Origin: Oceanobacillus saliphilus
GTDB lineage: Bacteria > Bacillota > Bacilli > Bacillales > Amphibacillaceae
Assembly (NCBI RefSeq): GCF_023522835.1
Contig: NZ_JALCZU010000001.1
Span: 575,297-639,296 of the forward strand
DNA length: 64,000 nt
Direction of reading: 5' to 3'
The translations under genes were made by a program, and so were the position numbers. This document shows positions 35,620 to 44,244 of the stretch, in pieces. The notes under the pieces are model-generated. The model did no database searches. It was not told the origin of the DNA and saw only the letters and a list, made by a program, of their open reading frames with translations. Position 1 is the stretch's first letter. Each line of letters opens with the position of its first letter.

Positions 35620-36425
35620 GAAAAAGCATTTTTCTAGGAATTAGTTTATTATTAATCGGATTACTGGCAGCATGTGGAGGAACTGATGAATCAGCCGATC
35701 TTTTGACTGACGATAAACTGACAGTGGGTGTAACTGCTGGACCACATGAAGAAATATTAGAAAAAGTGGCAGAGCTAGCTGCTGAAGAAGGGTTAACCAT
35801 CGAATCTGTAGTATTCAGTGACTACGTTATGCCGAACGTTTCCTTATCAGAAGGTGAAATTGATATCAACAGTTTTCAGACTGAACCATTCTTTGATCAT
35901 ATGAATGAAGAACGTGGACTCGATTTGATTAAAGTGGCAGATACGGTTACATTCCCAATGGGCATCTATTCAGAAGAAATTGGAGATATAGCGGAATTGG
36001 AAGAAGCTTCACGCCTTGCACTTCCTAGTGACCCAACAAATAGTGGACGAGCACTTTTGCTTTTTGAACAGGCTGGTTTGATCACGCTTGAAGAAGGCTT
36101 AGGCGTGAATGCAACTGTAAATGACATCGCTGAAAATCCAAACAACTATGAGTTTATCGAACTTGACCCTGCACAAATCCCAAGACAACTTGGCGAAGTT
36201 GATGCAGCTGCAATCAATTCAAACTTTGCTCTTGAAGCTGGACTTGTTCCTGGAGAAGACACCATTTTCATTGAACAGGATTCCACATTCGTTAATCTGA
36301 TTGCTGTACGGACTGAAAATAAAGATGATGAAATCGTTCAGCAATTTATTGACCTTTACCAATCCGATGAAGTAAAACAATTTATTGAAGAAAACTTTAA
36401 TGGTTCTGTTGTACCCGGTTGGTAA
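35616..36425 (+). CDS. metQ: MetQ-family methionine-binding lipoprotein
   Basis: A 269-aa extracellular solute-binding lipoprotein of the NlpA/MetQ family that captures methionine for an ABC importer. Lipobox LLAAC puts the lipid at Cys20. Family motifs follow: VGVTAGPHEEILEKV, then NSFQTEPFFDHM, ALPSDPTNSGRALLLFEQAG and AAINSNFALEAGL. Its ATG overlaps the stop of the dehydrogenase gene (ATGA). The usual neighbours metN and metP are absent here, so ATPase and permease must be encoded elsewhere. SAM-riboswitch control agrees with methionine transport. Confidence 0.9.
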   Translation: MRKSIFLGISLLLIGLLAACGGTDESADLLTDDKLTVGVTAGPHEEILEKVAELAAEEGLTIESVVFSDYVMPNVSLSEGEIDINSFQTEPFFDHMNEERGLDLIKVADTVTFPMGIYSEEIGDIAELEEASRLALPSDPTNSGRALLLFEQAGLITLEEGLGVNATVNDIAENPNNYEFIELDPAQIPRQLGEVDAAAINSNFALEAGLVPGEDTIFIEQDSTFVNLIAVRTENKDDEIVQQFIDLYQSDEVKQFIEENFNGSVVPGW

Positions 36426-36441
36426 AAATTAATTTAACTCA

Positions 36442-36478
36442 AGAAGAGAGCGGATTTCTAAGTGATCCGCTCTCTTCT
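36442..36478. terminator. Bidirectional terminator
   Basis: A perfect 14-bp stem AGAAGAGAGCGGAT / ATCCGCTCTCTTCT (36442-36455, 36465-36478) followed by ATTTTTT. It ends metQ and also covers the 3' end of the small minus-strand gene at 36477. Confidence 0.9.
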
Positions 36479-36623
36479 ATTTTTTATCCGTAATATACGC
36501 ATTCGGTGCTTCACCGTTCTCGGAATTATAATTCTTATATGGGCTTTTTCTCCCGTTTCGCTGCTCGCCGGAGTTTCCATTCTCTTTAAACTGGTTGTTC
36601 TGCTTCTTATCCTTATTGCTCAT
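36477..36623 (-). CDS. 48-aa hydrophilic protein of unknown function
   Basis: ATG at 36623 has GGAGGCGAACAG directly upstream. The 48-aa product starts MSNKDKKQNNQFKENG and is rich in Asn, Lys and Gln with no hydrophobic segment; it ends with EAPNAYITDKK. The TAG stop lies at the base of the metQ terminator. Composition is like small spore or stress proteins of Bacillaceae, but I recognise no family. The opposite strand has a longer hydrophobic frame without a ribosome site, which I treat as a shadow. Confidence 0.55.
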   Translation of the reverse strand: MSNKDKKQNNQFKENGNSGEQRNGRKSPYKNYNSENGEAPNAYITDKK

Positions 36624-36869
36624 CTGTTCGCCTCCTCATACCTTACTATCTTTAGTTTTATCGAAGCGAGTTGTTTTATTCGCTCTGAATAGAAATAGAT
36701 ACACAAAATCTCTCTAACCAGCTTACAAACGAAATTCTTTACCCCCGAATGCAAATTCATTTCGATACTATCTGTGAGGGGGTGGAAAAGTCGATATAGC
36801 CCACAAATAGGCTCATTGTACAAACCAATCCCCCTTAAACCATATATTATTTATCAGGAGGAGAACTAC

Positions 36870-37679
36870 ATGAAACTTTATTTGGATCCTGGTCATGGTG
36901 GTAATGACCCAGGTGCCTCGGGAAATGGTTTAAAGGAAAAAAATGTTGTTTTGGACATTGCCTTACGAATTCACGACATCATAACGGCAAACTACGAAGA
37001 TGTAGATGTAAGGATGAGCCGAACAGGTGACAGCACAAAAAGTCTAAAGCAGCGGACAGATGGTGCTAACGTTTGGGGAGCAGACTATTTCTTGTCGATT
37101 CATTGCAATGCATTCAATGGTGCTGCAAATGGGTATGAAGACTTTATTCACAACAGCCTCTCTGACAATTCACAAACTGCAAGATACCAGGATATACTTC
37201 ATGACGAAATCACGAAAGTAAATCAATTACGAAATCGCGGGCAAAAGAAAGCAAATTTCCATGTGCTTCGTGAATCCAACATGCCAGCATTTCTCTCTGA
37301 AAATGGATTTATCGATTACTCTGGTGACGCGGCTCTGATGAAACAGAATACATGGAAACAAAACGTTGCACAAGGTCATGTAAATGGATTGGCTAGAGCT
37401 TTTAACTTAAAACATAGAGAAAGTTCTTCCGTTTCCGGCAATATGTATCAGGTTATTGCGGGCTCCTTCAGTTCAAATAAAAATGCTGATGAACATGTGT
37501 TATTTATACAGTCAAAAGGAATAGATGCTTTCGTCGTAAGTGCGACTATTTCAGGACATTACTGGTATCGTGTTCAGGCTGGAGCATTCGAAAACCGTAA
37601 ACGCGCAGATAGTCATGTTAGATCATTGAAAAACATCGGAGTAGATGCTTTTATAGTAGCTAATGAACAGCCCCAGTAA
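36870..37679 (+). CDS. N-acetylmuramoyl-L-alanine amidase, CwlC-like
   Basis: A 269-aa Amidase_3 enzyme that cuts the amide bond between muramic acid and the stem peptide. Zinc ligands His9 (DPGHGG), Glu23 (LKEKN) and His78 (SIHCN) and catalytic Glu144 (FLSENGFID) are present. Two SPOR-type repeats end the protein (192-225 and 232-265). There is no signal peptide, as in CwlC/CwlH, which lyse the mother cell after sporulation. Start at ATG 36870 after AGGAGGAGAACTAC; the 32 upstream codons are discarded. CATATATTA at 36841 resembles a sigma-K -10 but is close to the ribosome site. Confidence 0.88.
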   Translation: MKLYLDPGHGGNDPGASGNGLKEKNVVLDIALRIHDIITANYEDVDVRMSRTGDSTKSLKQRTDGANVWGADYFLSIHCNAFNGAANGYEDFIHNSLSDNSQTARYQDILHDEITKVNQLRNRGQKKANFHVLRESNMPAFLSENGFIDYSGDAALMKQNTWKQNVAQGHVNGLARAFNLKHRESSSVSGNMYQVIAGSFSSNKNADEHVLFIQSKGIDAFVVSATISGHYWYRVQAGAFENRKRADSHVRSLKNIGVDAFIVANEQPQ

Positions 37680-37709
37680 TATTGGTGGAAAAAATATATA
37701 CCGAAACAA

Positions 37710-37737
37710 AAGGTGTCGACATAAAAAACGCGACACC
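37710..37737 (+). terminator. Probable terminator of the amidase gene
   Basis: GGTGTCG / CGACACC (37712-37718, 37731-37737) with a 12-nt A-rich loop, followed by CTTAAAAATTTT. A weak but well placed hairpin. Confidence 0.5.
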
Positions 37738-37935
37738 CTTAAAAATTTTCACCCTAATTTCTGTCGTTCATTCTTTTTTAGAAAATAGGAGCTTCTGTAA
37801 ATCAGCCACCCATAATTATGTCATGAACGGTTCTGTTCTACGTTTGTTTCCTCTATCATGTATCGTTTAAGGACATGCAGGTAATTAAAAGTTGAGGCTC
37901 TTCTTTCAGCTATCCACGCAGCACAGAGATTATTT

Positions 37936-38700
37936 TTATACAAAGGAATTCCGCTCACTTCTGAAAAACAGTGCTTTTTCAGGGTGATCTGTAATAATTG
38001 TATTTACATTCAAATCCAAAAGTTGCTTGATCTCATCATTCTCATTTGCTGTCCAGACACGTAGCTGTTCAACTATATCTTTATACTGATGTGCGTGAAT
38101 CAACAAAACGCCCTTATATAGATGCAATGCCTCCAGCTGAAGCGTTTCTAAATAGTCCTTCGGTTGAGGAATACACTGATTCAAAATCCAGGCAATTTTC
38201 GCCGACGAATTTAATGCTTTTATCTTTAAAATGCTCGGTAAATGAAAAGAGGAGTAGATTACTTTCCTCCCATTTCCATATTGTTCTACCACAGAAAGCA
38301 CTTTCGCTTCCATTCCTTTATATGGATACATAAATGTCTTGAGTTCGATATTCAGTTCGGTATCATAGGGAGCAAGAAATTCAAGCACTTCCTGTAATGT
38401 TGGCACCCGTTCAGCTATCCATTGATTTCCATCATAGTTTGGAAAGGTGGAATAATTAATGCCAGCACTATATTTTTTAATTTCCGCTAGTGTAAGATCT
38501 CGAATGAGACCAGTTCCATCTGTTGTCCTGTCCAGAGCATCATCGTGAATGACAACAATTTCACCATCTTTTGTCATATGTACATCCAATTCCAGCCCAT
38601 CCACACCAGCATTAATCGCCTCTTTGAATCCGAGAAGCGTGTTTTCGGGAAAACTCCCCATCCAGCCACGGTGTCCGAATACTTTCGTTGCCGACATCAT
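37936..38700 (-). CDS. Glycerophosphodiester phosphodiesterase
   Basis: A 254-aa TIM-barrel enzyme that splits glycerophosphodiesters into sn-glycerol 3-phosphate and an alcohol. Catalytic and metal residues: His10-Arg11 (FGHRGW), Glu19 (FPENT), Glu37 and Asp39 (LELDVH) and His52 (IHDDALDRTT). No signal peptide, so it is cytoplasmic like UgpQ. No phosphate-regulated promoter elements are seen. The start lies after GGAGTGTT; ATG 38700 and the next codon ATG are both possible. Confidence 0.9.
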   Translation of the reverse strand: MMSATKVFGHRGWMGSFPENTLLGFKEAINAGVDGLELDVHMTKDGEIVVIHDDALDRTTDGTGLIRDLTLAEIKKYSAGINYSTFPNYDGNQWIAERVPTLQEVLEFLAPYDTELNIELKTFMYPYKGMEAKVLSVVEQYGNGRKVIYSSFHLPSILKIKALNSSAKIAWILNQCIPQPKDYLETLQLEALHLYKGVLLIHAHQYKDIVEQLRVWTANENDEIKQLLDLNVNTIITDHPEKALFFRSERNSFV

Positions 38701-39214
38701 AACACTCCCTTTATCTTCATTATAAAATTTATCCCCACGTTCTCATTTAAGCATATTTTTTTATAAAGATTTAGATATTTACTGAAAGCTTACATTGAAT
38801 TTAAGAGAAATTCATACATTTAATATTTTTGTAATATTCAGTCACGAAGTAAGGCTATCATGTTGATCGAATTCTGTTGCTGCATGAAAGTTAGCAATAG
38901 GTAACACATTTGATGCGATACAGAGGGGTTCGTGCTTCAACTAATACAACCTTAAAAACCACTTACTTGGAACTAGAATATCCATAGTGAAAACATGAAA
39001 CAGGACTAATTTCCTTTCTTATTCTAGCTTCTAAGCCAAATGTTCTGATTTTTCAATTTTTGAAGGAGAACAACGTGAGTAAAGCGAATGTTACACCATG
39101 GACTAAAATTTAACTTAATTCAGAAAGGAGTTATTAACAAAACGACCAAGAGGAGGATTTAAATTTCAAGAGTTGTTCGTAGCTTGCTTAAAACACTTTA
39201 CTAGGAGGAAAAGA
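38701..39214. other. Gene-free region upstream of ggt
   Basis: About 510 bp, AT-rich, with no reading frame that has a ribosome site. A short weak segment near 38890-38960 is slightly GC-richer. A clear ggt promoter was not identified by eye. Confidence 0.4.
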
Positions 39215-40981
39215 ATGAAAAAAATTTTTAAGCAGTCGGTCATCGCATTTATTGTCCTGTTACTCGTCATTGGAACTCTTCCGGCAAGTGGTTTTGCAAA
39301 GAATTATGAAACAGATTATGAAAAGTATGATTTAGTTGCAACAGCGAATGGGGGTATGGTCTCTACATCACATGCCCTGGCCTCCCAGGTTGGAGCCGAT
39401 ATATTGGAAAAAGGGGGGAATGCCATCGATGCAGCGATTGCCATTCAATTCGCATTAACTGTTACGGAACCGATGATGTCCGGAATTGGTGGTGGTGGTT
39501 TTATGATGGTTTACGATGGGGAAACGGCGGAAACTACCATTGTTAATAGCCGCGAGCGGGCTCCAGCAGGGGCAACACCCGATATGTTTTTAGATGAAAA
39601 CGGAAATCCCATCCCGTTTAGTGAGCGGGTAAGACATGGAACCTCCGTCGGCGTACCTGGTACTTTAAAAGGACTGGAACAAGCACATGAAATGTGGGGT
39701 TCACGTCCGATGCCGCAATTAATTGGTCCTGCTGTCAATCTTGCACAAAAAGGCTTTCCAGTGAATAAAAATTTAGCAGATTCCATTGCATCCAATCGGG
39801 ACAAACTGTTGCAAACTGCTGCTGGAGATATATTTGTACCTAATGGGGAAGCCCTTCAGGAGGGTGACATGCTCGTCCAGGAAGACTTAGCAAAAACATT
39901 AAAACTTATCCGTTCCCATGGGGCTGATGTATTCTATAACGGGGAAATTGCCGATGCATTTGCTGCGACAGTCCAGGATTTTGGAGGGTCGATGACACCT
40001 GAAGATTTGGCAAATTATGATGTCACCATCGATGAACCTATCTGGGGAGAGTTCAATGGCTATGACATTGCCAGCATGCCACCACCAAGCTCAGGAGGGG
40101 TATTCCTTTTGCAAATGCTAGGAATACTGGATGGATTTAATTTATCTCAATATGACTCTCGATCCGTTGAAAAATATCATTTATTGGCAGAGGCGATGCA
40201 TTTAGCATATGCAGATCGTGCTGCTTATGCAGGCGATCCAGAGTTTGTCGATGTTCCTGTACAAGGATTGCTGCATCCGGATTACATTTCAGAAAGACAA
40301 GCATTAATTGATTTGAACGTTGTAAATGGTAATCCAAACGCTGGAGATCCATGGCAATATGAAGATGTCGAACCTGATTACGAGGCGACTGTCCAGCCGA
40401 ATGACCGGCAGGATGGTGAAACAACTCACTTCTCTGTAACTGATAAATGGGGAAATGTTGTATCCTATACAACAACGATTGAACAAGTTTTCGGTAGTGG
40501 CATTATGGTACCAGGATACGGATTTATGCTGAACAATGAGTTAACTGACTTCGATGCTGTTCCAGGTGGCGCAAATGAAGTACAGCCTAATAAGAGACCA
40601 TTAAGCAGTATGACACCAACAATCGTATTCCAAGATGGAAAACCAGTATTAACGGTCGGGTCGCCAGGGGGGGCAACCATTATTACAACCGTGCTTCAAA
40701 TCATTATTCACACACTTGAATACAATATGGACCTCGAGGATGCGATATCAGAACCTCGCATCTATACGAACAATCTCAATTCCTATCGCTATGAAGAGGA
40801 TATTCCTCCAAGTGTACGAGCTGCATTGAATGCAATGGGGCACTCATTTGGAGCAAATCCGACAACAATTGGTAATGTACAAAGCATTCAGATTGACCAT
40901 GAGAATGGAATCTTCACTGGTGTTGCCGATGACAGCAGAAATGGCGCTTCGATTGGGGTTGATTTGAAGGGAAAAAAATAA
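39215..40981 (+). CDS. ggt: Gamma-glutamyltranspeptidase
   Basis: A 588-aa exported N-terminal nucleophile hydrolase that breaks down glutathione and other gamma-glutamyl compounds. Residues 1-28 form a signal peptide (KQSVIAFIVLLLVIGTLPA). The autoprocessing Thr is residue 403 in GETTHFSV, giving large and small subunits; MSGIGGGGFMMVY and NSRERAP (glutamate-binding Arg), plus PLSSMTPTIVF, fit the family. Start at ATG 39215 after TAGGAGGAAAAGA; the 14-codon extension upstream has no ribosome site. Glutathione is absent from many Bacillaceae, so scavenging of peptides or glutamate is likely. Confidence 0.95.
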   Translation: MKKIFKQSVIAFIVLLLVIGTLPASGFAKNYETDYEKYDLVATANGGMVSTSHALASQVGADILEKGGNAIDAAIAIQFALTVTEPMMSGIGGGGFMMVYDGETAETTIVNSRERAPAGATPDMFLDENGNPIPFSERVRHGTSVGVPGTLKGLEQAHEMWGSRPMPQLIGPAVNLAQKGFPVNKNLADSIASNRDKLLQTAAGDIFVPNGEALQEGDMLVQEDLAKTLKLIRSHGADVFYNGEIADAFAATVQDFGGSMTPEDLANYDVTIDEPIWGEFNGYDIASMPPPSSGGVFLLQMLGILDGFNLSQYDSRSVEKYHLLAEAMHLAYADRAAYAGDPEFVDVPVQGLLHPDYISERQALIDLNVVNGNPNAGDPWQYEDVEPDYEATVQPNDRQDGETTHFSVTDKWGNVVSYTTTIEQVFGSGIMVPGYGFMLNNELTDFDAVPGGANEVQPNKRPLSSMTPTIVFQDGKPVLTVGSPGGATIITTVLQIIIHTLEYNMDLEDAISEPRIYTNNLNSYRYEEDIPPSVRAALNAMGHSFGANPTTIGNVQSIQIDHENGIFTGVADDSRNGASIGVDLKGKK

Positions 40982-40991
40982 ACAACAAAAG

Positions 40992-41025
40992 AAAACAATG
41001 CGGACTTGTTGTTCCGCATTGTTTT
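40992..41025. terminator. Bidirectional terminator
   Basis: A perfect 13-bp stem AAAACAATGCGGA / TCCGCATTGTTTT (40992-41004, 41013-41025) between the convergent ggt and stress-protein genes. Confidence 0.88.
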
Positions 41026-41029
41026 TCTG

Positions 41030-41452
41030 TTACATATCCAGCTCTTGTGGTGGTTCCCCTTTTTTATTCATTAACCGCACTTGAAGTGGCTCTATTTCCA
41101 AAATCAAGTATTCGGGATCGTCCGGACCATCAAAATAAAGCTTCATATCATCATTCCAAAATTCCTTTTTAAGTTCTTCCGAATGATTGAAGGAGACTTT
41201 TCCCTGGTATTCCACATATTCATCTCCAAATCCCTCTCCTTCGTAACCGATCAGAATATGCGTATATGGGTTCTCTTCAATTTCTTCCGTCTTATCCGTA
41301 TCTTTATTCGTAGCAGTGTACAGTTTCAATCCCCTATGGAAAAACAGCATATATCGCGAATGAGGCTTATTTCCTTTCACTGTTGCCATTGTACCAACCG
41401 GACTTTCTTTAAAAATCTTCTCAACGGTCGATTTCATTTTTTCCTGACTCAA
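41030..41452 (-). CDS. General stress protein 26-like (PNPOx fold), YdaG-like
   Basis: A 140-aa split-barrel protein of the pyridoxamine 5'-phosphate oxidase superfamily, of the YdaG/general-stress-protein-26 type: MATVKGNKPHSRYMLFFHRG, then LYTATNKDTDKTEEI and FWNDDMKLYFDGPDDPEY are typical. It probably binds FMN or F420-like flavin cofactors, but the reaction is not known. It starts with TTG at 41452, 8 nt from AAAGGAG. A sigma-B-type promoter precedes it, which agrees with stress induction of the B. subtilis homologue. Confidence 0.85.
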   Translation of the reverse strand: MSQEKMKSTVEKIFKESPVGTMATVKGNKPHSRYMLFFHRGLKLYTATNKDTDKTEEIEENPYTHILIGYEGEGFGDEYVEYQGKVSFNHSEELKKEFWNDDMKLYFDGPDDPEYLILEIEPLQVRLMNKKGEPPQELDM

Positions 41453-41485
41453 AATAACACACTCCTTTTTTTCATATGTTTTTAT

Positions 41486-41511
41486 TATTCCTTTTCCGTG
41501 TAATATTAAAC
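41486..41511 (-). promoter_or_regulatory. Sigma-B-type promoter
   Basis: On the minus strand GTTTAA (41506-41511), a 14-nt spacer and GGAATA (41486-41491). The consensus is GTTTAA-N13-15-GGGWAW. It lies about 35 bp from the TTG start of the stress-protein gene. Confidence 0.75.
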
Positions 41512-41603
41512 AAATAGGTAGGAATTGACTTTCATTAGTGCTTTCCGAGCGGAGGCTTTTCGACTGGGGATAGGGATTTTAGCTACCGTATTGACGGGGT
41601 GCG

Positions 41604-41722
41604 CTCTCTCGTTTGGACCGGGTCCTCTCCCGTTTGGACGGGGGGCTCTCCCGTTTGGACCGGGGGCTCTCCCGTTTGGACGGGGGACTCTCCCGTTTGG
41701 ACCGGGTCCTCTCCCATCCTGC
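41604..41722. repeat. 21-bp minisatellite, locus 1
   Basis: Unit CTCTCCCGTTTGGACSGGGG plus one base, repeated every 21 bp: CGTTTGGAC begins at 41610, 41631, 41652, 41673 and 41694, followed by a degenerate sixth unit. Adjacent units differ only at a few positions. It is strongly GC-skewed against the AT-rich surroundings and lies between genes on opposite strands. The period is divisible by three, so all frames stay open (a GPLPFGR-like repeat), but no start or ribosome site supports translation. Confidence 0.9.
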
Positions 41723-41832
41723 AGGGGTGATCGTATACAGTGTATAGATATAAATAATAATTTGTCGAAATAAAAGGATTTCACTATTCTTTTCTCGAAT
41801 CTTATAAGTAATACACCCAAGGAGTGAGCTTT

Positions 41833-42486
41833 ATGATTCTATATCAGATACCATTACTCATTTTGACAATGGGGCTTGTTTATATTTTCATTGCTCCATC
41901 AGAACCTTATATTTTTAGTCTGTTCTTTAAACTCGTACCAATGTTTTTAATTCTTATCTATGCTTTTAAGCGGTTACCAAGGAAAAAATCTAACATACAT
42001 TGGTTGCTTATTTCGGGACTAATTTTCGGTATCGTTGGTCATGTTACAGCTCATTGGTTTTTAGTCGGGCTCTCTGCTTTTTTTGTTGGGCATCTTTTTT
42101 ATATGGCTGGATTTTTATCGGTGTGGAAGTTTGGTAAGGTGCGTTTTGCTATGATTCTGCCTATTTCGGTATACGGCTTTTTTATGGGAAATGAATTGTT
42201 AGTGGCTTTAAATACAAGTGGCAATGAGGTATTAATCATCCCTATAATCCTATATTTGATTGTTACTTTACTAATGCTCTGGTCCGCAATAATGACTGGA
42301 AACAGATGGGCAATCTTAGGCAGTTTATTATTTGTCATCTCAGACTCGATCCTCTCATTGAATATATTTATCGCATCTGTGCCTAATTCTGAAGCACTTA
42401 TTATGTCTGCTTATTACGCAGCACAGTTCTTCATTATCCATAGTCTCGGGACGATAGTAGGAGAGAATAAACGGATTGTTTGGTGA
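41833..42486 (+). CDS. Lysoplasmalogenase-family membrane protein (YhhN)
   Basis: A 217-aa membrane protein with about eight helices of the YhhN/TMEM86 family, which hydrolyse the vinyl-ether bond of lysoplasmalogens in animals; bacterial roles are less clear. Signatures: FFKLVPMFLILIYAF early, GHLFYMAGF, and GSLLFVISDSILSLNIF near the end, with an acidic residue needed for activity. ATG 41833 is chosen over GTG 41824 because of spacing from AAGGAG. It is immediately downstream of the minisatellite. Confidence 0.78.
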   Translation: MILYQIPLLILTMGLVYIFIAPSEPYIFSLFFKLVPMFLILIYAFKRLPRKKSNIHWLLISGLIFGIVGHVTAHWFLVGLSAFFVGHLFYMAGFLSVWKFGKVRFAMILPISVYGFFMGNELLVALNTSGNEVLIIPIILYLIVTLLMLWSAIMTGNRWAILGSLLFVISDSILSLNIFIASVPNSEALIMSAYYAAQFFIIHSLGTIVGENKRIVW

Positions 42487-42545
42487 TGAGTCTGATTTAC
42501 ATAATAGAGGCGTGAAGCAAAAATCCTAGCTAAATTTGAATAAAA

Positions 42546-42572
42546 CCCCGAAACCAATAAAGGGTTTCGGGG
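42546..42572 (+). terminator. Terminator of the YhhN gene
   Basis: CCCCGAAACC / GGTTTCGGGG (42546-42555, 42563-42572), followed by GATTTATTT; 59 bp after the stop codon. Confidence 0.8.
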
Positions 42573-42634
42573 GATTTATTTGCAGGTAAGAAATTATAAA
42601 ATTTACCTAGCTTTAGGGTGCTTGAGCTTCTATA

Positions 42635-43888
42635 CTAACAAAACTGATCTGATTTTTTCGGGTTCATCATACCAAATAAAGGTCTTATAAACAAGGCCAG
42701 GCCAGTGCCAAGCAGTGCCATGATAGCCCAGACCCATCCATGAAGGCTGAATGATGCAATTCCACCAAAATAGGCGCCAATATTACAGCCGAAAGCTAGA
42801 CGGGATCCATACCCCATCAGAAGTCCTCCAACGATAGCTGCTCCGGCAACACCTGGTTTGAATTTTTTCGGTCTGAATGTCCCTTGTGCGGTTGCGGCAA
42901 TAAACGCTCCAAGTATAATACCAAAATTCATCACACTTGTTGAATCGGCCAACACGGTTTGGGATAATGCATCTCCAGTCGCACCTGCAAAATAACCCCA
43001 AGAAGAAACATCCACACCGATTGCTTGCAGCGTTTTACCACCCCATAAAGCAAATGCAGAGGTGATTCCCCATGGTTGACCTCTTACTGTCAGCGTTAAA
43101 GCATTTAAAATTGCCAGTATGATCGCTGCTGTAAATAATGGCCATGAGCCTCTAAAGATTTTCTTCCAGCCACTTGTAGTTGGTAGTGGTTTCATGGATG
43201 GAGGATTTTTTCTTTTTGCAATTTTAATGGTTATCCCATAGATTAGAGCAAATAAAGCCATTTGAACGAACCATGCTCCAAAAAAGCCCAGTCCTGTTGA
43301 TTCCGCCAATGATATCGGCGGTAATGAAGGGGTGTCCATCCAAAAGGAAAAATGATACGCACCAATGGTTGAACCGATAATAAAGGCAATCAGCGTTAAA
43401 ACCATGGAAGAGGCACCACCACCAAAATTATATAGTGTACCGGACGCACAACCATTACCAAGCTGCATCCCTATACCAAAGATAAACGAACCAAAAATTA
43501 CACTGACTCCAACCGGAGAAACATAACCTGCAGGTGTGACTCCTGTAAAACTAAAACCGGTGCTTAATATAATTGCAAACAATGTTGTAGCTACTGCAAA
43601 CATGACCATATGCGCCTGAAGCCCCTGAACATTCCCCACTGAAGCGAGTCTGCGAAAAGCTGACGTGAAGCCAAATCTAGCATGAAGCAGTGTAACTCCT
43701 AAAGCCAAACCTATCATATATAAAATACCTTGCACCCAACCGGATGTCATCACAACGGATATCAATAAAGCAATAGCTCCAATGATTCCCAATGTCATGA
43801 GTGGTTTTTGCATTGGATTGAGTTCTGAAATAATTGTTGTTGCCGGTTTGAGATGAAATCTTTTTTCCGTCATAACAGATTGTTCCAC
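42635..43888 (-). CDS. YeeE/YedE-family thiosulfate or sulfur-compound transporter
   Basis: A 417-aa membrane protein with about 11 helices and two DUF395-type repeats. Each repeat keeps a conserved cysteine: LGNGCASGTLYNFGGG in the first and LAFGCNIGAYFGGIASFSLHG in the second. In the TsuA/YeeE family these cysteines take part in thiosulfate uptake. It starts with GTG at 43888, 8 nt from AAGGGGG. No rhodanese or TusA gene is next to it, unlike many relatives; a small spore-protein cluster follows instead. Confidence 0.85.
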   Translation of the reverse strand: MEQSVMTEKRFHLKPATTIISELNPMQKPLMTLGIIGAIALLISVVMTSGWVQGILYMIGLALGVTLLHARFGFTSAFRRLASVGNVQGLQAHMVMFAVATTLFAIILSTGFSFTGVTPAGYVSPVGVSVIFGSFIFGIGMQLGNGCASGTLYNFGGGASSMVLTLIAFIIGSTIGAYHFSFWMDTPSLPPISLAESTGLGFFGAWFVQMALFALIYGITIKIAKRKNPPSMKPLPTTSGWKKIFRGSWPLFTAAIILAILNALTLTVRGQPWGITSAFALWGGKTLQAIGVDVSSWGYFAGATGDALSQTVLADSTSVMNFGIILGAFIAATAQGTFRPKKFKPGVAGAAIVGGLLMGYGSRLAFGCNIGAYFGGIASFSLHGWVWAIMALLGTGLALFIRPLFGMMNPKKSDQFC

Positions 43889-44061
43889 TAATAAAACCCC
43901 CTTATCATATTAACTTAGTAGGAATTAAATAATAGTAAATCATTATGCACAAAATGTAAATAGGAAGTTCGGCATATGCCACCAAACTCATATAGTAAGT
44001 TGCATTTTTTAGCCGATCAATGGTAAGAATAAATGTATTAGCTGATCAAGGAGGTGCAGAC

Positions 44062-44181
44062 GTGGACAGGACAAGTGATTTTGTAAAGAAGTTTAATGAC
44101 ACGAAAGAGAAAGACCAACAGAACAAAAAGCGCCAAGGTCACGGAGACCCAGCTAAAAAGTTACCTAACAAGCGACATTGA
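44062..44181 (+). CDS. 39-aa basic hydrophilic protein (possibly DUF4023 type)
   Basis: GTG at 44062 follows AAGGAGGTGCAGAC. The product starts MDRTSDFVKKFNDTKE and ends GDPAKKLPNKRH, is rich in Lys, Asp and Gln, and has no hydrophobic segment. It resembles small Bacillaceae proteins with a KLPNK ending, which I associate with DUF4023; this is from memory. It lies 63 bp before an sspH gene, on the same strand, so it may belong to the sporulation set. Confidence 0.6.
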   Translation: MDRTSDFVKKFNDTKEKDQQNKKRQGHGDPAKKLPNKRH

Positions 44182-44244
44182 TATAATTGCAGGTAGTTGG
44201 CCTTGAGAAGAAGCTTATAACAACATCCATGGAGGTTTACTTAT

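Noticed and set aside
36462-36692. Hydrophobic reading frame on the plus strand after metQ
   Set aside because: No ribosome site, overlaps the metQ terminator, and lies opposite the better-supported 48-aa gene on the minus strand.
36841-36849. Sigma-K promoter of the CwlC-like amidase (CATATATTA)
   Set aside because: Spacing puts the transcription start at the ribosome site and no good -35 was found; left as a remark only.
41604-41722. CRISPR array
   Set aside because: Units are directly abutting with no unique spacers, so this is a tandem repeat.
41525-41820. Long frames through the minisatellite encoding a Gly/Pro-rich heptapeptide repeat
   Set aside because: A 21-bp period keeps all frames open by construction; no ribosome site or conserved start was found.
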